From Saprospiraceae bacterium (lineage in GTDB: Bacteria > Bacteroidota > Bacteroidia > Chitinophagales > Saprospiraceae), in the NCBI GenBank assembly GCA_021299835.1, contig JAJTER010000042.1, positions 1 through 40,464 on the forward strand: 40,464 nucleotides of DNA, written 5' to 3'. Position 1 is the stretch's first letter; each line of letters starts with the position of its first letter. The notes under the pieces were generated by a model. The model did no database searches and was not told the origin of the DNA. It was given only the letters and a program-made list of their open reading frames with translations. Shown here piece after piece: positions 37,458 through 40,464 of the stretch. A program made the position numbers and the translations under genes.

Positions 37458-40064
37458 CTAGTTTTTTAGGGTATCCTGAAGAGTTAATATTTTCAAATCT
37501 TCTGTTGTCAATATTTTATTTACCAATGATTTAGGGGAAAAATACACGATTAATTCTTCTCCTGGAATAATATCCATGTAATTTCCTGAGAAGAAACCTT
37601 CCAATTCGGGAAAATCAAGATAAACATTTTTAGCTAATTTAGCAGATTTCAATTTTATGATATAGACCAATCCATTGTTTTCCATAGTATAATTAAGGCC
37701 ATGATTTTTGGGTAAATCGAGCTCTTTCACTGGCGTAAAATAATGAAGATCGCGGGCATGAACTTTATTATTAGTATCGACTGCCAATAATTCTAATAAC
37801 AAGCGATTTGCATTCTGCCCCTTTGGAATCCATTCGTTGAGTTGAAGAATAGCTAATTCCTTAGAAGTATTTGAAGGGGTAATGAAGGGAAATTCCTTAG
37901 ATTGAAGGAGATTCCCGTCAAAATCGAACATATTAATTTTTAATGTTAAGGAATCGGTGCTAATTTTATCAGATACTGCCCGTATTTCCAAGTGTTTGTT
38001 ATGTTGTCTGACGCTAACCAGAAGGGGTGAAAAAGCTTCTTTAACAAAATAGTGCATAGCCTTCCAACGCTGAAAATAATCCATTCCAGACCAGGAGGCT
38101 ACCGGCCAGCAATCGTTTAATTGCCAATAGAGAGAGCCCATATTATAAGGCATAGCTTGCCGGTGCGCCTCAATAGCCGTTCGAATACCCTCTGCTTGTA
38201 ATAATTGGCCAACATAGAGGAAGTGAGCAAAATTTTCAGGAATCTGATAATGATCCTCCATGTATTTTTTAATTCTCATATTCCCTATACCACTTCTTTG
38301 GTGTGCAGCCATAACCTCTGAGGTAATATCCAAATCTTCAGGAATAGTGTAAGAAGCGACGGTTCTCCATTCCGGAAAGGATTGAAAGCCATATTCACTC
38401 ATAAACCGACCTATATATTTGTAGAAATCATCGAAAGGGTGTTGTTCATGCCATACTCCCCAATAGTGAATATCTCCAGCCGGGGTGTTTTTGGAAGCAT
38501 GATCACCTTCTTTATAGTAAGGTGATGAGGGCCAGTAAAAAGAATCCCCATGATACTGTTGAACCATTTCTGGTAACAATTTATGGAAAACATCTTCATA
38601 GGCTTTCCAGATCAGCTTTCTTTTCTCAGTTCCATATTTTTGCTTCCAGCCCCAGCCTTTAAATTCTTTATATTGTGACCAGGCCACATCAATTTCATTA
38701 TTACCGCACCACAAAGCGATAGAGGGATGATTTCGCAACCTCTTTATATTGTAAATAGCCTCCTCCTTAACTCTCCTTAAAAAATCGGCATCTCCAGGAA
38801 ACATACTGCAGGCAAACATAAAATCTTGCCAAACGAGGATACCATATTCATCACAAAGGTCATAAAAAATATCATTTTCATAAAAACCACCGCCCCAAAC
38901 TCGCAGCATATTCATATTGGCATTAGCGGTTGAATGGATGAGCCATTGATATTGCTGGTCAGTAACCCGGTGAATAAATACATCGGAGGGAATATAATTG
39001 GCTCCTTTTGCAAAAATGGGTCTTCCGTTGAGTTCCACATAGAAAGAAGCACCGTCCTTATCAGGCTCTTGAACTATTTTTATGGTTCTAAGACCTATTT
39101 TTTTACTCTGAACATCCAGCAACTGCCCCTTGTAAAATAATTTTAAGTCAAAATGATATAGGTGTGGGGTTCCAAGGTCATGAGTCCACCATCGTTGAGG
39201 ATTTTCTATGACGAATGGTTGCACAATATTATGTTCCCCCTTTTCCAGATAGATTGACGTTGAGGCGAGTTTTTCTTCATCGGACCATAATTCCAGGGAA
39301 TAATCACCTGATGATGCCACGACCAATTCGGATATACTTTCCAATTCGGCCAAAGAATCGCTTAGTTTCAGTTGCTTTATGTAAAGATCATTTTGTTTTG
39401 CATGAGACCAGGCACGAAGTCTTACTTCTCTAAAAATACCAGAACTGACTAATCTCGGACCCCAATCCCAACCAAAATGATAACCGGGTTTTCTTAGAAA
39501 AACACTTACTCTGCTATTTCCCAATCCCCCATTTTCAGATTGATCATTAGAGGCTGGCAAATCAAACCCATGCTTATCGAGCATTTCCAATCCAACCCTT
39601 GTAGGAGAATGAAAATAAAGTCTAAGATTATTATCCCCTTCGCGGAGATATTGTTTTATATCGACCTGCCAGGCCACGAAAAAATTATCTGCTGAAAAAA
39701 GAAGGTTTCCATTTAAATAAACATCGACGTAGGTGTCAAGGCCATCAAATTCTAAGGAAACATGGTCTGCATTTTGCAAAGACTCCTCCAATTGAAAAGT
39801 AACTTTATACTCCCAATCGACTTTATCTACCCATTGAGCGTCCTTTTCATTAGTTCTAAAAAAAGGGTCCTCCAACTTATTATTCTCCATCAAATCGGTG
39901 TGAACCGTACCTGGAACGGAGGCATTTAACCAGACTGATTCCCCTGCCTGTCGAAAAAACCATGGTTTATCTAAAGGAATAATTTTCATTTCCATCTGAA
40001 TTTGGGCAAAAGTGGAGGTAAGATTCACTGTCAAAATAAACAAGAAAAGCCATTTTATTTTCAT
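37458..40064 (-). CDS. Exported beta-mannosidase (glycoside hydrolase family 2)
   Basis: An 868-residue enzyme with a signal peptide (MKIKWLFLFILTVNLTSTFA, cleavage near Gln21). It has an N-terminal sugar-binding domain (IPLDKPWFFRQAGESVWLNA, SVPGTVHTDLMENNKLEDPF), an immunoglobulin-like domain, then the TIM barrel from about residue 330. The acid/base Glu457 lies in ALWCGNNEIDVAW and the nucleophile Glu557 in RFMSEYGFQSFPEW. The blocks WVDKVDWEYKVTF, HFGWDWGPRLVSSGIFREVR and YWQLNDCWPVASWSGMDYF are typical of beta-mannosidases. It should cleave terminal beta-mannose from manno-oligosaccharides or N-glycans in the periplasm. It is first in the run dcd - MIOX - symporter. Confidence 0.95.
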   Translation of the reverse strand: MKIKWLFLFILTVNLTSTFAQIQMEMKIIPLDKPWFFRQAGESVWLNASVPGTVHTDLMENNKLEDPFFRTNEKDAQWVDKVDWEYKVTFQLEESLQNADHVSLEFDGLDTYVDVYLNGNLLFSADNFFVAWQVDIKQYLREGDNNLRLYFHSPTRVGLEMLDKHGFDLPASNDQSENGGLGNSRVSVFLRKPGYHFGWDWGPRLVSSGIFREVRLRAWSHAKQNDLYIKQLKLSDSLAELESISELVVASSGDYSLELWSDEEKLASTSIYLEKGEHNIVQPFVIENPQRWWTHDLGTPHLYHFDLKLFYKGQLLDVQSKKIGLRTIKIVQEPDKDGASFYVELNGRPIFAKGANYIPSDVFIHRVTDQQYQWLIHSTANANMNMLRVWGGGFYENDIFYDLCDEYGILVWQDFMFACSMFPGDADFLRRVKEEAIYNIKRLRNHPSIALWCGNNEIDVAWSQYKEFKGWGWKQKYGTEKRKLIWKAYEDVFHKLLPEMVQQYHGDSFYWPSSPYYKEGDHASKNTPAGDIHYWGVWHEQHPFDDFYKYIGRFMSEYGFQSFPEWRTVASYTIPEDLDITSEVMAAHQRSGIGNMRIKKYMEDHYQIPENFAHFLYVGQLLQAEGIRTAIEAHRQAMPYNMGSLYWQLNDCWPVASWSGMDYFQRWKAMHYFVKEAFSPLLVSVRQHNKHLEIRAVSDKISTDSLTLKINMFDFDGNLLQSKEFPFITPSNTSKELAILQLNEWIPKGQNANRLLLELLAVDTNNKVHARDLHYFTPVKELDLPKNHGLNYTMENNGLVYIIKLKSAKLAKNVYLDFPELEGFFSGNYMDIIPGEELIVYFSPKSLVNKILTTEDLKILTLQDTLKN

Positions 40065-40148
40065 CGTTTCTAAAAAGTGGGTAATATATTGATAGTTAAA
40101 TTAAATACATAATGTTAGTAAATAAATTGCATAGAAGGAAGGTTTGTG

Positions 40149-40178
40149 TTGGGTAAATACAATAAGATTGTAATTTAG
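40149..40178 (+). promoter_or_regulatory. Possible promoter for the right-edge gene
   Basis: TTG (40149-40151), 19 nt, then TAATTTAG (40171-40178), which differs from TAnnTTTG in one base. Transcription would begin about 20-25 nt before the ATG at 40208. Confidence 0.3.
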
Positions 40179-40189
40179 CCAACTTTTTA

Positions 40190-40211
40190 AAACCAAATGA
40201 AAACCAAATGA
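40190..40211 (+). repeat. Tandem 11-bp duplication carrying two start codons
   Basis: AAACCAAATGA occurs twice without a gap (40190-40200, 40201-40211). The first ATG (40197) opens a four-codon frame, M-K-T-K, whose TGA overlaps the second ATG (40208), the start used by the decarboxylase-like gene. Confidence 0.8.
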
Positions 40212-40464
40212 ATTCCATTCACCCTAGTAAGGACTTTTCGGACTTGTTATCACTCCCACCTGGAGACCGATCTCAACTCATAAAAAAAGTAACAGACTAT
40301 TATATTAAGTTTTTAGATGGTTTGCCCGAGGGGAAAGCCTATTTAGGCGACGAAGATGCTGGAAAAGCGTTAGCGTCCATGCCATTTCAGGAAAACCCTT
40401 ATCCAATAGACCAGATTTTCGATGTTTTTCATCAATCAGTTACTGAAAATGGTATTAATCCATG
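40208..40464 (+). CDS. Probable PLP-dependent decarboxylase/aminotransferase-fold protein, N-terminus (cut by the right edge)
   Basis: The first 85 codons are visible and open to the edge: MNSIHPSKDFSDLLSLPPGD, YYIKFLDGLPEGKAYLGDED, GKALASMPFQENPYPIDQIF, DVFHQSVTENGINP. The last part resembles the N-terminal segment of group II PLP-dependent decarboxylases (aromatic amino acid / tyrosine decarboxylase type), in which a short helical arm is followed by a P-x-x-(G/S)GGH-like block that would lie just outside the window. The PLP lysine is not visible, so the class is tentative. The gene is divergent from the beta-mannosidase run. Confidence 0.5.
   Translation, partial: MNSIHPSKDFSDLLSLPPGDRSQLIKKVTDYYIKFLDGLPEGKAYLGDEDAGKALASMPFQENPYPIDQIFDVFHQSVTENGINP

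Overview
The window is AT-rich DNA from a member of the Bacteroidota. The evidence is a FecI-type sigma / FecR / TonB-receptor (STN domain) cassette, a secreted protein with a type IX secretion (Por) C-terminal sorting tail, an OmpA protein with TPR and PD40 repeats, Bacteroidota-type promoters (TTTG - about 20 nt - TAnnTTTG), C-minus rpmJ and rpsN proteins, and a single str-S10-spc-alpha ribosomal cluster with no tuf gene. Genus cannot be read from the sequence; a lineage near Saprospirales would fit but is not shown. No tRNA, rRNA, CRISPR array, insertion sequence or prophage was seen.

Layout. (1) 1-3.5 kb, minus: an ECF sigma factor, a T9SS-exported protein, a FecR anti-sigma factor and the start of a SusC/TonB-dependent receptor, i.e. 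a cell-surface-signalling uptake locus with an exported protein inserted between sigma and anti-sigma. (2) 3.7-6.6 kb, minus: an aldehyde dehydrogenase of the alpha-ketoglutarate-semialdehyde type coupled to a fumarylacetoacetate-hydrolase-fold protein. Together they look like the last two steps of oxidative sugar-acid degradation to 2-oxoglutarate. A stand-alone AraC-type DNA-binding domain protein lies upstream behind its own terminator. (3) 6.7-10.3 kb: a DUF2157-like membrane protein (minus), then a plus-strand pair made of a small secreted protein built from five 17-residue repeats and a PorE-like TPR/PD40/OmpA envelope protein. (4) 10.5-14.3 kb, minus: carA, eno, an FtsB/DivIC-like gene and sucD, closed by a strong terminator; sucD is split by a +1 frameshift. 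(5) 14.4-33.4 kb, minus: 33 genes from rpsL to rplQ, with one near-consensus promoter at the front and a terminator behind rplQ. It includes fusA, secY, map, infA, rpmJ and rpoA. rplE lacks about 33-37 internal residues. (6) 33.5-34.3 kb, plus: an acyl-ACP thioesterase, divergent from the ribosomal operon. (7) 34.4-40.1 kb, minus: a compact four-gene run of beta-mannosidase, dCTP deaminase, myo-inositol oxygenase and an SGLT-type sodium/solute symporter. (8) The right edge holds the start of a probable PLP-dependent decarboxylase (plus).

Most of the window is core housekeeping. The points most worth a second look are the sucD frameshift (UUU UGA C, the same kind of site as in the RF2 gene), the internal deletion in ribosomal protein L5, the 17-residue-repeat secreted protein next to the PorE-like gene, and the inositol oxygenase operon. 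Two lesions in core genes could mean sequence or assembly error, so read-level verification comes first.
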